From an uncultured Lachnospiraceae bacterium (lineage in GTDB: Bacteria; Bacillota; Clostridia; Lachnospirales; Lachnospiraceae), in NCBI GenBank assembly GCA_902797565.1, contig CADBTO010000200.1, forward strand, positions 1 to 15,884: 15,884 bases of DNA, given 5' to 3'. The first letter of the stretch is position 1. Each line of letters starts with the position of its first letter. Below, in pieces: positions 1 to 7,420 of this stretch. The position numbers and the translations under genes were made by a program. The notes beneath the pieces are model-generated. The model was not told where the DNA came from, did not search any database, and saw only the letters and a program-made list of their open reading frames with translations.

Positions 1-25
1 CCATCCGAAAGAATCGGATTATTCG

Positions 26-74
26 AAAAATAGAATAAAAATCGAGTAGGGAGGATGGAAATCCGCCCTACTCG
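26..74 (-). terminator. Minus-strand hairpin with GGAA tetraloop and T-rich tail
   Basis: CGAGTAGGG (43-51) pairs perfectly with CCCTACTCG (66-74). Inside, GGAT (53-56) pairs with ATCC (61-64) around GGAA, or TTCC when read on the minus strand. On the minus strand the stem is followed by a T-rich stretch (positions 42 down to 26), as in an intrinsic terminator. On the plus strand no T run follows 74, so it should act mainly on leftward transcription. It probably backs up the terminator at 127-152. A gene coming from beyond position 1 on the plus strand cannot be judged. Confidence 0.55.
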
Positions 75-79
75 CTGCG

Positions 80-122
80 CGGGCCGCGGCGGCGTATGCC
101 GAAATTTTCCATACGCGGCCCG
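80..122. repeat. GC-rich inverted repeat with a six-base bulge
   Basis: CGGGCCGC (80-87) pairs with GCGGCCCG (115-122), and GTATG (94-98) pairs with CATAC (110-114). The left arm carries an unpaired GGCGGC (88-93). The loop is about 11 nt. There is no T run directly beside it on either strand. It sits between the two minus-strand terminator-like hairpins. It may be part of a stacked 3' structure or a decayed repeat; no function can be assigned from sequence alone. Confidence 0.45.
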
Positions 123-126
123 TCGC

Positions 127-152
127 AAAAAAAGGCCCGCGTTCAGCGGGCC
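127..152 (-). terminator. Intrinsic terminator overlapping the flavin reductase stop codon
   Basis: GGCCCGC (134-140) and GCGGGCC (146-152) form a perfect 7-bp stem with a 5-nt loop. On the minus strand it is followed at once by seven T (133 down to 127). The stop codon of the minus-strand gene (143-145) lies in the loop, so the last two sense codons form part of the stem. This is a textbook intrinsic terminator placed as close to the gene as possible. Confidence 0.88.
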
Positions 153-649
153 ATCATTTCTATAATTTCTCCGACGTACATCGTATGCGGATCTCCATCT
201 TGATAAAACTGGTTTTTGATGTCTTCCGGCAGGCAGTCCAGCGGCATCGGGATGGCTGCAATCTTTTTGCAGCAGATCACGAAGTGGCCATCGTCTATGA
301 AGGGAACCTCTTTGTGGAGGTTTACGGCAAGCTTCGCCTGTTTGAATTTGTTCTCATCCCGGCCGGAAACAGCGCCCAGATATTTCAGGGTGCTTTTATA
401 TTTTGCCGGAAAGAAGGTCAGGGAAAAATAGTCGCTGGCATCCAAAATTTCTTTTGTAAACCGGGATTCACGGACATAGACCTGGCAGACCTTTTTGTTC
501 CACAGGGTACCCAGGCTCCCCCAGCTGACGGTCATGCAGTTCACCTTGCCGGCGCCGCTGGCTGTCAGTGCCGCCCATCCGGTACCGATGAGCTCAAATG
601 GGTTCAGGTCTGTTTCTTCGATTGGCAATGGTTGAAATACGTGCAGCAT
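143..649 (-). CDS. Flavin reductase-like (flavoredoxin-type) FMN-binding protein
   Basis: This encodes 168 residues of the flavin reductase-like family (FMN-binding split barrel). Such proteins bind FMN and pass electrons between NAD(P)H, ferredoxin or flavin partners in the cytosol; the partner is not evident here. The family look comes from the start (PFELIGTGWAALTA), a central NCMTVSWGSLGTLWNK segment typical of the flavin-binding edge, then VYVRESRFTKEIL and FSLTFFP. Length fits the short stand-alone family. The ATG at 649 has a GGGGAGG ribosome site about ten bases upstream (660-666 on the minus strand). It is transcribed alone, divergent from mecA, with its own candidate promoter and a terminator on the stop codon. 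The exact substrate is unknown. Family assignment is fairly sure; a specific function is not. Confidence 0.8.
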   Translation of the reverse strand: MLHVFQPLPIEETDLNPFELIGTGWAALTASGAGKVNCMTVSWGSLGTLWNKKVCQVYVRESRFTKEILDASDYFSLTFFPAKYKSTLKYLGAVSGRDENKFKQAKLAVNLHKEVPFIDDGHFVICCKKIAAIPMPLDCLPEDIKNQFYQDGDPHTMYVGEIIEMMAR

Positions 650-728
650 GTTTCTTTTTCCTCCCCAATATTTTGTTTTGGCGTGTCGTTTCAGCGAAGC
701 GTTCCCCCAAAAAACTGTTTCAAACAGA

Positions 729-758
729 ATTATAAAATATGTTACAATATTTTCTGAA
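729..758 (-). promoter_or_regulatory. Candidate sigma-A promoter for the flavin reductase gene
   Basis: On the minus strand, a perfect TATAAT lies at 734-729. A 4-of-6 match to the -35 box, TTCAGA, lies at 758-753 with an 18-bp spacer. The predicted start near 722 gives a leader of about 70 nt. The -35 overlaps a CodY-box-like palindrome (748-762), and the start point falls in a CTGTTT-C-AAACAG palindrome (715-727). The -10 is convincing and the -35 is weak. Confidence 0.5.
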
Positions 759-762
759 AAAA
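748..762. promoter_or_regulatory. CodY-box-like palindrome in the divergent promoter region
   Basis: TATTTTCTGAAAAAA matches the published Gram-positive CodY consensus AATTTTCWGAAAATT at 12 of 15 positions. It contains a perfect TTTTC-T-GAAAA inverted repeat. It overlaps the -35 of the minus-strand promoter and lies about 17 bp upstream of the mecA -35. AT-rich DNA can give such a match by chance, so this is only a candidate operator. Confidence 0.35.
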
Positions 763-778
763 AACAACAATTTTTTGT

Positions 779-807
779 TTGAAATAAAAAAAAAAAAATG
801 CTATAGT
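779..807 (+). promoter_or_regulatory. Extended -10 promoter for mecA with a 13-A spacer tract
   Basis: TTGAAA (779-784), a 17-bp spacer and TATAGT (802-807) preceded by TGC form a strong extended -10 sigma-A promoter. The spacer is T, then thirteen A (786-798), then TGC. Transcription should start near 814, giving a leader of about 96 nt before the mecA start. The homopolymer between the two boxes is unusual because a change of one base in the run would alter spacing. Confidence 0.75.
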
Positions 808-909
808 ATATGGATAGTAAAACAAACCATGTCTGAAACCGCTGGGGGGGATTTCGGGGATGGCGGGGCGAAGAAGAGGATGTGCCAGATTTTTTGAGAG
901 GATGATAGA

Positions 910-1602
910 GTGAAGATTCAGAGAATTGATAATAATTGTATTACCTGCCACATCAGCAAAGAGGAGTTGGCAAGCCGGGGGATGGGGCTTGAAGACTTGA
1001 TGAATGACAAGGAAAAAGCAAGAGACCTTCTGGTGGATGTCCTCAATGCGGCGCGGGAAGCGGTGAACTTCACGGCGGAAGGGGGGACGCTCAACGTCCA
1101 GATGGCGGTCATGCAGGACGGGGACGTTTCAATGACGATCTTTGATGATGAACGCAATCTTTTGGGCGCATTGCTGCGGAGCTACAAGGAAATCCTAGAA
1201 GCGAAGCAGCGGGAGATCATGGGACGCGTGGGCGCAGGCAATGCCTTCGGCAGGATGCTGACGCCGGAGCGGACCAGGGAACTTCTGGACAGGGTCGGCA
1301 GTGACGAGGTGATTGACCTGCCGGTGGAGGCGTCGTTTGACGATCTGGACGATGTCGTGCGGGTTGCGCGGAAACTGTATATCTGGAACGGGGACATTCC
1401 CTCTACGCTAGTGAAGGTTGACGATGCGTACTGCCTGTCTATGACAATCACAGACAAGAAACGGCAGCTTGCGCGCAGTGTGATGGTGCTCTGTGAATAC
1501 AGTGACGGAGTGGAACAGAGCATGGGCGCGAAGCTGCGGGTACAGGAGCATGGAAAGGTGCTGATTCAGAATCACGCCATCCAGAAGCTTGCTGGATTAT
1601 AA
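910..1602 (+). CDS. mecA: MecA-family adaptor protein for ClpC/ClpP proteolysis
   Basis: This encodes 230 residues. MecA adaptors deliver target proteins to the ClpCP protease and help ClpC assemble. The N-terminal domain (about 1-80) shows the clostridial pattern [27 protein letters not shown], then a FTAEGG strand. A charged linker follows (about 85-130). The C-terminal ClpC-binding domain (about 135-230) shows [14 protein letters not shown], an aromatic strand region, and a closing [14 protein letters not shown]. The start is GTG at 910, since the conserved N-terminus begins there and GAGAGG (896-901) sits eight bases upstream. It has its own promoter and is followed by a hairpin, so it is probably monocistronic with some read-through into leuB. 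Targets in this organism are unknown. Confidence 0.88.
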   Translation: MKIQRIDNNCITCHISKEELASRGMGLEDLMNDKEKARDLLVDVLNAAREAVNFTAEGGTLNVQMAVMQDGDVSMTIFDDERNLLGALLRSYKEILEAKQREIMGRVGAGNAFGRMLTPERTRELLDRVGSDEVIDLPVEASFDDLDDVVRVARKLYIWNGDIPSTLVKVDDAYCLSMTITDKKRQLARSVMVLCEYSDGVEQSMGAKLRVQEHGKVLIQNHAIQKLAGL

Positions 1603-1612
1603 AAAACGGGCA

Positions 1613-1653
1613 GGGTAGGCGGGGCATTCCCCCCGTCTACCCGATTTGCATTT
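1613..1653 (+). terminator. Strong hairpin after mecA, imperfect T tail
   Basis: GGGTAG (1613-1618) pairs with CTACCC (1637-1642). The stem continues through a G-U pair, C1620-G1635 and GGGG (1621-1624) with CCCC (1631-1634), about 12 bp in all. The tail GATTTGCATTT is only partly T-rich. It most likely ends or attenuates mecA transcripts. No promoter is obvious between it and leuB, so read-through may feed the next operon. No T-box or leader peptide typical of branched-chain operons is visible. Confidence 0.6.
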
Positions 1654-1691
1654 CATGTGTTGGAAAAAGCCGCGAAGGGAGAGAGAACAAA

Positions 1692-2792
1692 ATGAATTTC
1701 AAAGTTGGTGTCATTGCGGGGGACGGGATCGGGCCGGAGATTACCGCGCAGGCCTGGAAGGTGCTTTCTGTAGTGGGAAAGAAATTCGGGCATAGCTTCG
1801 AGCGGACAGATATTTTGATGGGTGGCTGTTCGATTGATGCGTGCGGGGTACCGCTGACGGATGAGGCAGTTGTTTCTGCGAAAGCGCAGGATGCGGTCCT
1901 GATGGGATCCATTGGCGGCGATGCGGCCACGTCCCCCTGGTACCAGCTTCCGCCGGAGAAGCGGCCGGAGGCAGGCCTGCTGGGGATCCGCAAGGCACTG
2001 GGGCTGTTCGCGAACCTGCGCCCTGCGTATCTGTACCCGGAGCTTAAAGAAGCCTGCCCGCTGCGCAGTGACACAGCGTCCCAGGGCTTTGATCTGCTGA
2101 TTATGCGGGAGCTGACGGGCGGCCTGTATTTTGGCGCGCGGAAGACGGAAGAGGTGGATGGGCTTCGTACGGCGACGGATACGCTGGTATATAATGAAGA
2201 AGAAATCCGCCGGATCGCGAAACGCGCGTTTGATATTGCCATGAAGCGCCGGAAGAAGGTCTGCAGCGTGGACAAGGCGAACGTGCTGGATTCTTCAAGG
2301 CTCTGGCGTGCCGTGACGGCAGAAGTGGCAAAGGATTATCCGGAAGTGGAACTGTCCAATATGCTGGTAGACAATGCGGCGATGCAGCTTGTGAAGGATC
2401 CGGGCCAGTTTGACGTGGTGCTTACCGAAAATATGTTTGGGGATATCCTGTCGGATGAAGCAAGTATGATTACGGGATCCATCGGGATGCTGCCATCTGC
2501 GTCTTTGAACGAGAGCAGGTTCGGCCTTTACGAGCCGAGCGGCGGCTCCGCGCCGGACATTGCCGGAAAAGATATTGCAAACCCGCTGGCGACGATCCTG
2601 TCCGCTGCCATGATGCTGCGGTACAGTTTCGATCTGGACCAGGAGGCAGACGCAATCGAGGCAGCAGTGAAGCAGGTGCTTGCAGACGGCATCCGCACCG
2701 GGGATATTATGCCGCTGGATGAAGCACAGAAGCAGAAGATGACAAAGGTGGGCTGCACCGGGATGGGCGACGCCGTGGCAGAGCGGATTTAG
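1692..2792 (+). CDS. leuB: 3-isopropylmalate dehydrogenase
   Basis: This encodes 366 residues, normal for LeuB. It oxidises and decarboxylates 3-isopropylmalate to 2-oxoisocaproate with NAD+, the third leucine-specific step, in the cytosol. The N-terminal GDGIGPEI motif (about 10-17), the substrate loop with SIGG and [32 protein letters not shown], the [14 protein letters not shown] segment, the metal-site [12 protein letters not shown] and the NAD-site [18 protein letters not shown] (about 278-295) are all present. The last of these separates it from isocitrate dehydrogenases. GGGAGAG (1678-1684) precedes the ATG. It starts a long + strand run with ilvD 56 nt downstream. The usual partners leuA, leuC and leuD are not in the window. 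Confidence 0.96.
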   Translation: MNFKVGVIAGDGIGPEITAQAWKVLSVVGKKFGHSFERTDILMGGCSIDACGVPLTDEAVVSAKAQDAVLMGSIGGDAATSPWYQLPPEKRPEAGLLGIRKALGLFANLRPAYLYPELKEACPLRSDTASQGFDLLIMRELTGGLYFGARKTEEVDGLRTATDTLVYNEEEIRRIAKRAFDIAMKRRKKVCSVDKANVLDSSRLWRAVTAEVAKDYPEVELSNMLVDNAAMQLVKDPGQFDVVLTENMFGDILSDEASMITGSIGMLPSASLNESRFGLYEPSGGSAPDIAGKDIANPLATILSAAMMLRYSFDLDQEADAIEAAVKQVLADGIRTGDIMPLDEAQKQKMTKVGCTGMGDAVAERI

Positions 2793-2848
2793 CTTCCGGA
2801 TGAAAACAGGGTCGTAGATGGAGAGTGTGAAAAGGAGTTCATAAAATC

Positions 2849-4522
2849 ATGCAGAGCGATAATATGAAATGCGGCATGCAGCAGGCACCGGCGCGGAGCC
2901 TTCTGAATGCGTTGGGATATACGGCAGAGGAAATCAGGAAGCCGATGGTCGGTATTGTGAGTTCCTATAACGAGATCGTGCCGGGGCATATGAATCTGGA
3001 CAAGATTGTGGAGGCGGTGAAGCTGGGCGTGGCAGAGGCAGGCGGTACGCCGGTCGTCTTCCCGGCGATCGCGGTCTGCGATGGTATTGCGATGGGGCAT
3101 GTGGGCATGAAGTACTCGCTTGTGACGCGGGATCTGATTGCAGATTCCACGGAATGCATGGCAATCGCACACCAGTTCGATGCACTGGTTATGGTGCCGA
3201 ATTGCGACAAGAATGTGCCCGGGCTTTTGATGGCAGCGGCACGGGTCAATGTGCCGACGGTTTTCGTGTCCGGCGGCCCGATGCTGGCAGGGCACGTCAA
3301 GGGGCAGAAACGCTCCCTTTCCTCGATGTTCGAGGCGGTGGGTGCCCATGCGGCGGGCAAGATGACCGAAGACGATGTGCGGGAGTTTGAAGAGAATGTC
3401 TGCCCGACCTGCGGCTCCTGTTCTGGGATGTATACCGCAAATTCCATGAACTGCCTGACGGAAGTACTGGGAATGGGCCTGCGGGGCAACGGGACGATTC
3501 CTGCGGTTTATTCCGAGCGGCTGCGGCTGGCGAAGCGTGCGGGTTATGCCGTGATGGAGATGCTGGAAAAGAACATCCGTCCGCGGGATATTATGACGAA
3601 GGATGCGATTTTGAACGCTTTGACGGTGGATATGGCGCTGGGATGCTCCACCAACTCGATGCTGCACCTGCCTGCGATTGCGCATGAGGTTGGTTTTGAT
3701 TTTGATATTGCGTTCGCAAACGGGATTTCCGAGAAGACGCCGAACCTGTGCCATCTGGCACCGGCAGGTCCCACCTATATGGAAGATCTGAATGAAGCGG
3801 GCGGTGTCTATGCGGTTATGAAAGAATTGGCAGATATTGGACTGCTGCATCTGGATTGTATGACTGTCACAGGAAAGACAGTCGGCGAGAACATCCAGAA
3901 TGCGGTAAACCGGAATCCGGAAGTGATCCGTCCGGTGGACAATCCGTATTCCAAAACCGGCGGGCTGGCGGTGCTCAAGGGCAACCTTGCGCCGGATGGT
4001 TCGGTCGTGAAACGCTCCGCAGTTGTGGAGGAAATGATGGTGCATGAAGGGCCGGCGCGGGTCTTTGACTGCGAGGAAGACGCGATCGATGCAATCAAAG
4101 GCGGGAAAATCAATCCCGGAGACGTCGTGGTCATCCGCTACGAAGGCCCGAAGGGCGGTCCGGGCATGCGCGAGATGCTGAATCCCACTTCTGCCATCGC
4201 GGGCATGGGGCTGGGCAGTTCCGTGGCACTGATTACGGATGGCCGGTTTTCCGGGGCGTCGCGCGGCGCGAGTATCGGGCATGTTTCACCGGAGGCAGCA
4301 GTGGGCGGGCCAATCGCGCTGGTCGAAGAAGGGGACATCATTGCGATTGATATTCCGGGTCTGTCTTTGGAACTCAAGGTATCGGAAGAAGAACTGGAAC
4401 GCCGGCGCGCTGCATGGACGCCGCGTGCGCCGCGTGTGCAGACCGGATACCTGTCCCGTTACGCGTCAATGGTAACAAGCGGGAACCGGGGCGCGGTTCT
4501 GGAGATCCCGAAGGGAGCTTGA
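2849..4522 (+). CDS. ilvD: Dihydroxyacid dehydratase
   Basis: This encodes 557 residues, full length for the family. It dehydrates 2,3-dihydroxy-isovalerate and 2,3-dihydroxy-3-methylvalerate to the keto acids that precede valine/leucine and isoleucine. Motifs in order are [16 protein letters not shown] (Cys119, and the Lys two residues later), [18 protein letters not shown] (Cys185, 188, 191), [10 protein letters not shown] and [20 protein letters not shown]. At the third cluster position it has Gly46 in PGHMNL, as in the E. coli [4Fe-4S] enzyme, not the Cys of [2Fe-2S] enzymes, so an oxygen-sensitive cluster is likely. AAAGGAG (2831-2837) sets the start. ilvB begins one base after its stop, indicating translational coupling. 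Confidence 0.96.
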   Translation: MQSDNMKCGMQQAPARSLLNALGYTAEEIRKPMVGIVSSYNEIVPGHMNLDKIVEAVKLGVAEAGGTPVVFPAIAVCDGIAMGHVGMKYSLVTRDLIADSTECMAIAHQFDALVMVPNCDKNVPGLLMAAARVNVPTVFVSGGPMLAGHVKGQKRSLSSMFEAVGAHAAGKMTEDDVREFEENVCPTCGSCSGMYTANSMNCLTEVLGMGLRGNGTIPAVYSERLRLAKRAGYAVMEMLEKNIRPRDIMTKDAILNALTVDMALGCSTNSMLHLPAIAHEVGFDFDIAFANGISEKTPNLCHLAPAGPTYMEDLNEAGGVYAVMKELADIGLLHLDCMTVTGKTVGENIQNAVNRNPEVIRPVDNPYSKTGGLAVLKGNLAPDGSVVKRSAVVEEMMVHEGPARVFDCEEDAIDAIKGGKINPGDVVVIRYEGPKGGPGMREMLNPTSAIAGMGLGSSVALITDGRFSGASRGASIGHVSPEAAVGGPIALVEEGDIIAIDIPGLSLELKVSEEELERRRAAWTPRAPRVQTGYLSRYASMVTSGNRGAVLEIPKGA

Positions 4523-4523
4523 T

Positions 4524-6239
4524 ATGGTTTTGAATGGTTCAGAGATCATTATAGAATGCTTGAAAGAACAGGGCGTGGATACGATCTTTGGTTATCCGGG
4601 CGGAGCGATCCTGAATGTGTATGATGCGCTCTACCGCCATAGGGATGAGATACGCCATGTGCTGACCAGCCATGAACAGGGCGCGTCCCATGCGGCAGAC
4701 GGTTATGCCAGGGCAACCGGGAAGGTGGGGGTCTGCTTCGCGACAAGCGGGCCCGGCGCAACGAACCTGGTTACGGGTATCGCTACGGCGCATATGGATT
4801 CTGTCCCGATCGTGGCAATTACCTGTAATGTCACCGTGCCGCTGCTGGGCAAGGACAGCTTCCAGGAGGTGGATATTGCCGGGATTACAACGCCGATCAC
4901 GAAGCACAACTTCATCGTCAAGGATGTGGAAATGCTGGCGGCAACACTACGCCGCGCATTCAAGACCGCGCGGAGCGGGCGTCCGGGACCGGTGCTTGTG
5001 GATGTGACGAAAGATGTGACGGCGGCGAAATGTGAATACGAAAAGTCCGAAAATCCGGACAGCCTGGTGACCCGGCTGATTCCGAAGGCAGAGAAGCCTG
5101 TGATTACGCAGGAGGCGGTGGATACCGCGCTGGAGATGATCCGGGAAGCAAAGAAGCCGTTTATCTTTGTGGGCGGCGGTGCCGTCCTTTCCGGTGTGCC
5201 GCAGGAGAAGCTGGTGCAGCTGGCAGACCGTCTGGATGCGCCGGTCTGTGATTCCCTGATGGGGAAGGGCGCATTCGACGGGACAAATCCCCGGTATACG
5301 GGTATGCTGGGGATGCATGGCACGAAGGGCTCAAACCTGGGTGTATCGGAATGTGACCTGCTGATTGCGCTCGGTACCCGGTTTTCTGACCGGGTGCTTG
5401 GGAATGCAGATCGATTCTGCGAAAATGCGAAGATTTTGCAGATTGATATTGATGAAGCGGAGGTCAACAAAAACAAGGTCGTGGATGCGCAGATCATCGG
5501 AGATCTTGCGGAAGCGCTGGAGTTGCTGCTGCCGCAGATCCCGCAGATGCACCATGAGGACTGGATGTCCCATGTGAAGAAGCTTTGTGAAATGGCACCG
5601 CTTGAAATCCCGGATGGACTGAACGGGCCGTATGTCATTGACCGGCTGTACCAGCGCACCGGCGGAAAGGCGCTCATTACGACAGAAGTGGGACAGCACC
5701 AGATGTGGGCGGCGCAGTTCTATAAGTACCACGCGCCGCGGCAGCTCCTGACTTCCGGCGGCCTGGGCACGATGGGCTACGGACTTGGGGCGGCGATTGG
5801 TGCCTCGATCGGAAGGGCGGCAGGAGAAGGCGTATCAGAGAAGGGCGAGCGGGTCTTCAATATTGCCGGGGACGGGTGTTTCCGGATGAATATGAATGAG
5901 CTTGCCACGGCAGTCCGCGAGCAGCTGCCATTGGTTGAAATCGTCATCAACAACCATGTCCTGGGTATGGTGCGGCAGTGGCAGGATCTGTTTTATGACC
6001 AGCGTTATTCTGCCACCGTACTGCGGGACAGTGTGGATTATGTGAAGCTGGCGGAGGCGATGGGTGCAACCGGGATTTCGGCGAAGACGCGGGAGGAGTT
6101 TGACCGTGCGCTGGACCAGGCGCTCGCGATGCAGACGCCAGTGGTGATCGACGTCCTGGTGGACAGCGATGACAAAGTCTGGCCAATGGTCGCGCCGGGC
6201 AAGCCGATTGCGGATTGCTTTGACGGAAGCGATATCTGA
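4524..6239 (+). CDS. ilvB: Acetolactate (acetohydroxyacid) synthase, large catalytic subunit
   Basis: This encodes 571 residues. It joins pyruvate with pyruvate or 2-oxobutyrate using ThDP, Mg and FAD, the first common step to valine, leucine and isoleucine. Domain order is: N-terminal ThDP domain with catalytic Glu51 in SHEQGASHAADGYARATG; GKDSFQEVDIAGITTPITKHNF; a central FAD-linked domain with GTRFSDRVLGN; and a C-terminal ThDP motif from GDG (449-451) to NN (476-477), followed by HVLGMVRQWQDLFY. The FAD-region and SFQEVD segments fit an anabolic IlvB more than a catabolic AlsS. AAGGGAG (4511-4517), inside the end of ilvD, is the ribosome site. No small regulatory subunit gene (ilvN/ilvH) follows; serC comes next after 67 nt. 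Confidence 0.95.
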   Translation: MVLNGSEIIIECLKEQGVDTIFGYPGGAILNVYDALYRHRDEIRHVLTSHEQGASHAADGYARATGKVGVCFATSGPGATNLVTGIATAHMDSVPIVAITCNVTVPLLGKDSFQEVDIAGITTPITKHNFIVKDVEMLAATLRRAFKTARSGRPGPVLVDVTKDVTAAKCEYEKSENPDSLVTRLIPKAEKPVITQEAVDTALEMIREAKKPFIFVGGGAVLSGVPQEKLVQLADRLDAPVCDSLMGKGAFDGTNPRYTGMLGMHGTKGSNLGVSECDLLIALGTRFSDRVLGNADRFCENAKILQIDIDEAEVNKNKVVDAQIIGDLAEALELLLPQIPQMHHEDWMSHVKKLCEMAPLEIPDGLNGPYVIDRLYQRTGGKALITTEVGQHQMWAAQFYKYHAPRQLLTSGGLGTMGYGLGAAIGASIGRAAGEGVSEKGERVFNIAGDGCFRMNMNELATAVREQLPLVEIVINNHVLGMVRQWQDLFYDQRYSATVLRDSVDYVKLAEAMGATGISAKTREEFDRALDQALAMQTPVVIDVLVDSDDKVWPMVAPGKPIADCFDGSDI

Positions 6240-6244
6240 CAGAT

Positions 6245-6283
6245 TTGAGATGACAGCTTGAGATGGCAACTTGAAATGGAAAA
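6245..6283 (+). repeat. Three tandem imperfect 13-bp repeats between ilvB and serC
   Basis: TTGAGATGACAGC (6245-6257), TTGAGATGGCAAC (6258-6270) and TTGAAATGGAAAA (6271-6283) lie head to tail. The first two differ at two positions; the third has diverged more. They fill most of the 67-nt gap and end eight bases before the serC ribosome site. Slippage duplication is the simplest origin, and a role in spacing the two genes is possible. Confidence 0.6.
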
Positions 6284-6306
6284 GGGTTTCAAAAAGGAGA
6301 TTACAG

Positions 6307-7395
6307 ATGAGCGAAAATCGGGTTTACAATTTTTCAGCAGGTCCTGCCGTACTTCCGGAGGAGGTACTTCGCGAAGCGGCTGCGGATATGATGAACTACA
6401 AGGGCTGCGGGATGTCCGTGATGGAGATGTCCCACCGTTCGAAGATGTTTGACGATATCATCAAGACCGCTGAGGCGGATATTCGGGAGTTGATCGGGAT
6501 TCCGGAAAACTATAAGGTGCTGTTTCTGCAGGGTGGTGCAAGCCAGCAGTTTGCGGCGATCCCGATGAACCTGATGAAGAACAAGAAGGCAGGCTATATC
6601 GTAACCGGGCAGTGGGCAAAGAAGGCATACCAGGAGGCGAAGCTGTATGGCGAGGCGGTGGAACTGGCTTCTTCCGCAGACCAGACGTTCTCCTATATTC
6701 CGGATTGTTCGGATCTGCCGATCACTGACGATATGGATTATGTATACATCTGTGAGAACAACACGATCTATGGTACGAAATTCAAGACCCTGCCGAATAC
6801 AAAGGGAAAGAACCTGATTTCGGATGTTTCGTCCTGCTTTCTTTCGGAGCCGGTGGACATTACGAAGTATGCGATTATGTATGGCGGCGTCCAGAAAAAC
6901 GTCGGGCCTGCGGGAATGGTGATTGATATCATCCGCGAAGACCTGATTACGGACGATGTCCTGCCGTGCACGCCGACGATGCTGAAGTTCAAGACGCAGG
7001 CAGATAATGATTCGCTCTACAATACGCCGCCCTGCTACACGATCTACATCTGCGGGCTGGTGTTCAAGTGGCTGAAGGCAAATGGCGGGCTTGCGGCAAT
7101 GAAGGAGCGCAATGAAAAGAAGGCGGCGCTGCTTTATGATTTCCTGGACAACAGCAAGATGTTCCGGGGTACTGTCCGCAAGGAAGACCGTTCCCTGATG
7201 AACGTGCCATTCGTGACCGGCAACGACGAACTTGATCAAAAGTTCGTAGCGGAATCGAAGGCTGCCGGGCTGGAGAATCTGAAAGGACACCGGACGGTGG
7301 GCGGCATGCGTGCATCGATTTACAATGCGATGCCGTATGAAGGCGTCCAGAAGCTGGTGGACTTCATGGAAGATTTTGAGAAAAAGAATGGTTGA
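6307..7395 (+). CDS. serC: Phosphoserine aminotransferase
   Basis: This encodes 362 residues, typical of SerC. It is a PLP enzyme that converts 3-phosphohydroxypyruvate and glutamate to O-phosphoserine and 2-oxoglutarate, the second step of serine synthesis. The start YNFSAGPAVLPEEVL, the substrate segment MSVMEMSHRS, FLQGGASQQF and the PLP-lysine motif YGGVQKNVGPAG (Lys197) are diagnostic, as is the C-terminal GHRTVGGMRASIYNAM. The ATG at 6307 is chosen because AAGGAG (6294-6299) is seven bases upstream and conservation begins there; an in-frame TTG at 6271 would add 12 unconserved residues. serA follows after 25 nt, so the two are almost certainly co-transcribed. Confidence 0.96.
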   Translation: MSENRVYNFSAGPAVLPEEVLREAAADMMNYKGCGMSVMEMSHRSKMFDDIIKTAEADIRELIGIPENYKVLFLQGGASQQFAAIPMNLMKNKKAGYIVTGQWAKKAYQEAKLYGEAVELASSADQTFSYIPDCSDLPITDDMDYVYICENNTIYGTKFKTLPNTKGKNLISDVSSCFLSEPVDITKYAIMYGGVQKNVGPAGMVIDIIREDLITDDVLPCTPTMLKFKTQADNDSLYNTPPCYTIYICGLVFKWLKANGGLAAMKERNEKKAALLYDFLDNSKMFRGTVRKEDRSLMNVPFVTGNDELDQKFVAESKAAGLENLKGHRTVGGMRASIYNAMPYEGVQKLVDFMEDFEKKNG

Positions 7396-7420
7396 GGTTG
7401 AACGTTAGGAGAGAAATCTG

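Larger units (their letters stand above)
716..786. repeat. Two TGTTTNAAAYA motifs 60 bp apart, flanking the divergent promoters
   Basis: TGTTTCAAACA (716-726, inside the perfect 13-bp palindrome 715-727) and TGTTTGAAATA (776-786) share the pattern TGTTTNAAAYA with starts exactly 60 bp apart. The first lies at the predicted start point of the flavin reductase. The second covers the mecA -35 box. Their placement would suit one regulator contacting both promoters, but no regulator gene is adjacent. Confidence 0.35.

Noticed and set aside
185-757. Plus-strand open frame opposite the flavin reductase
   Set aside because: The minus-strand frame has the family motifs, a good ribosome site, a promoter and a terminator on its stop codon; the plus-strand frame has none.
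1603-1691. T-box or leader-peptide attenuator before leuB
   Set aside because: The gap is too short for a T-box, has no specifier-like stem or T-box consensus, and holds no leucine/valine-rich leader ORF; only the mecA hairpin is present.
2789-4282. 497-codon open frame on the minus strand across ilvD
   Set aside because: The translation is extremely rich in His, Arg, Gln and Ile with no recognisable motif, lies wholly opposite a clear IlvD, and has no ribosome site. It is a by-product of GC-rich codon use.
4703-5677. 324-codon minus-strand open frame across ilvB
   Set aside because: It is Ser/Thr-rich antisense translation of a clear IlvB with no independent signals.
6271-6306. Longer serC start at TTG 6271
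   Set aside because: The added residues fall in the third 13-bp repeat and are unlike SerC; AAGGAG at 6294-6299 serves the ATG at 6307.
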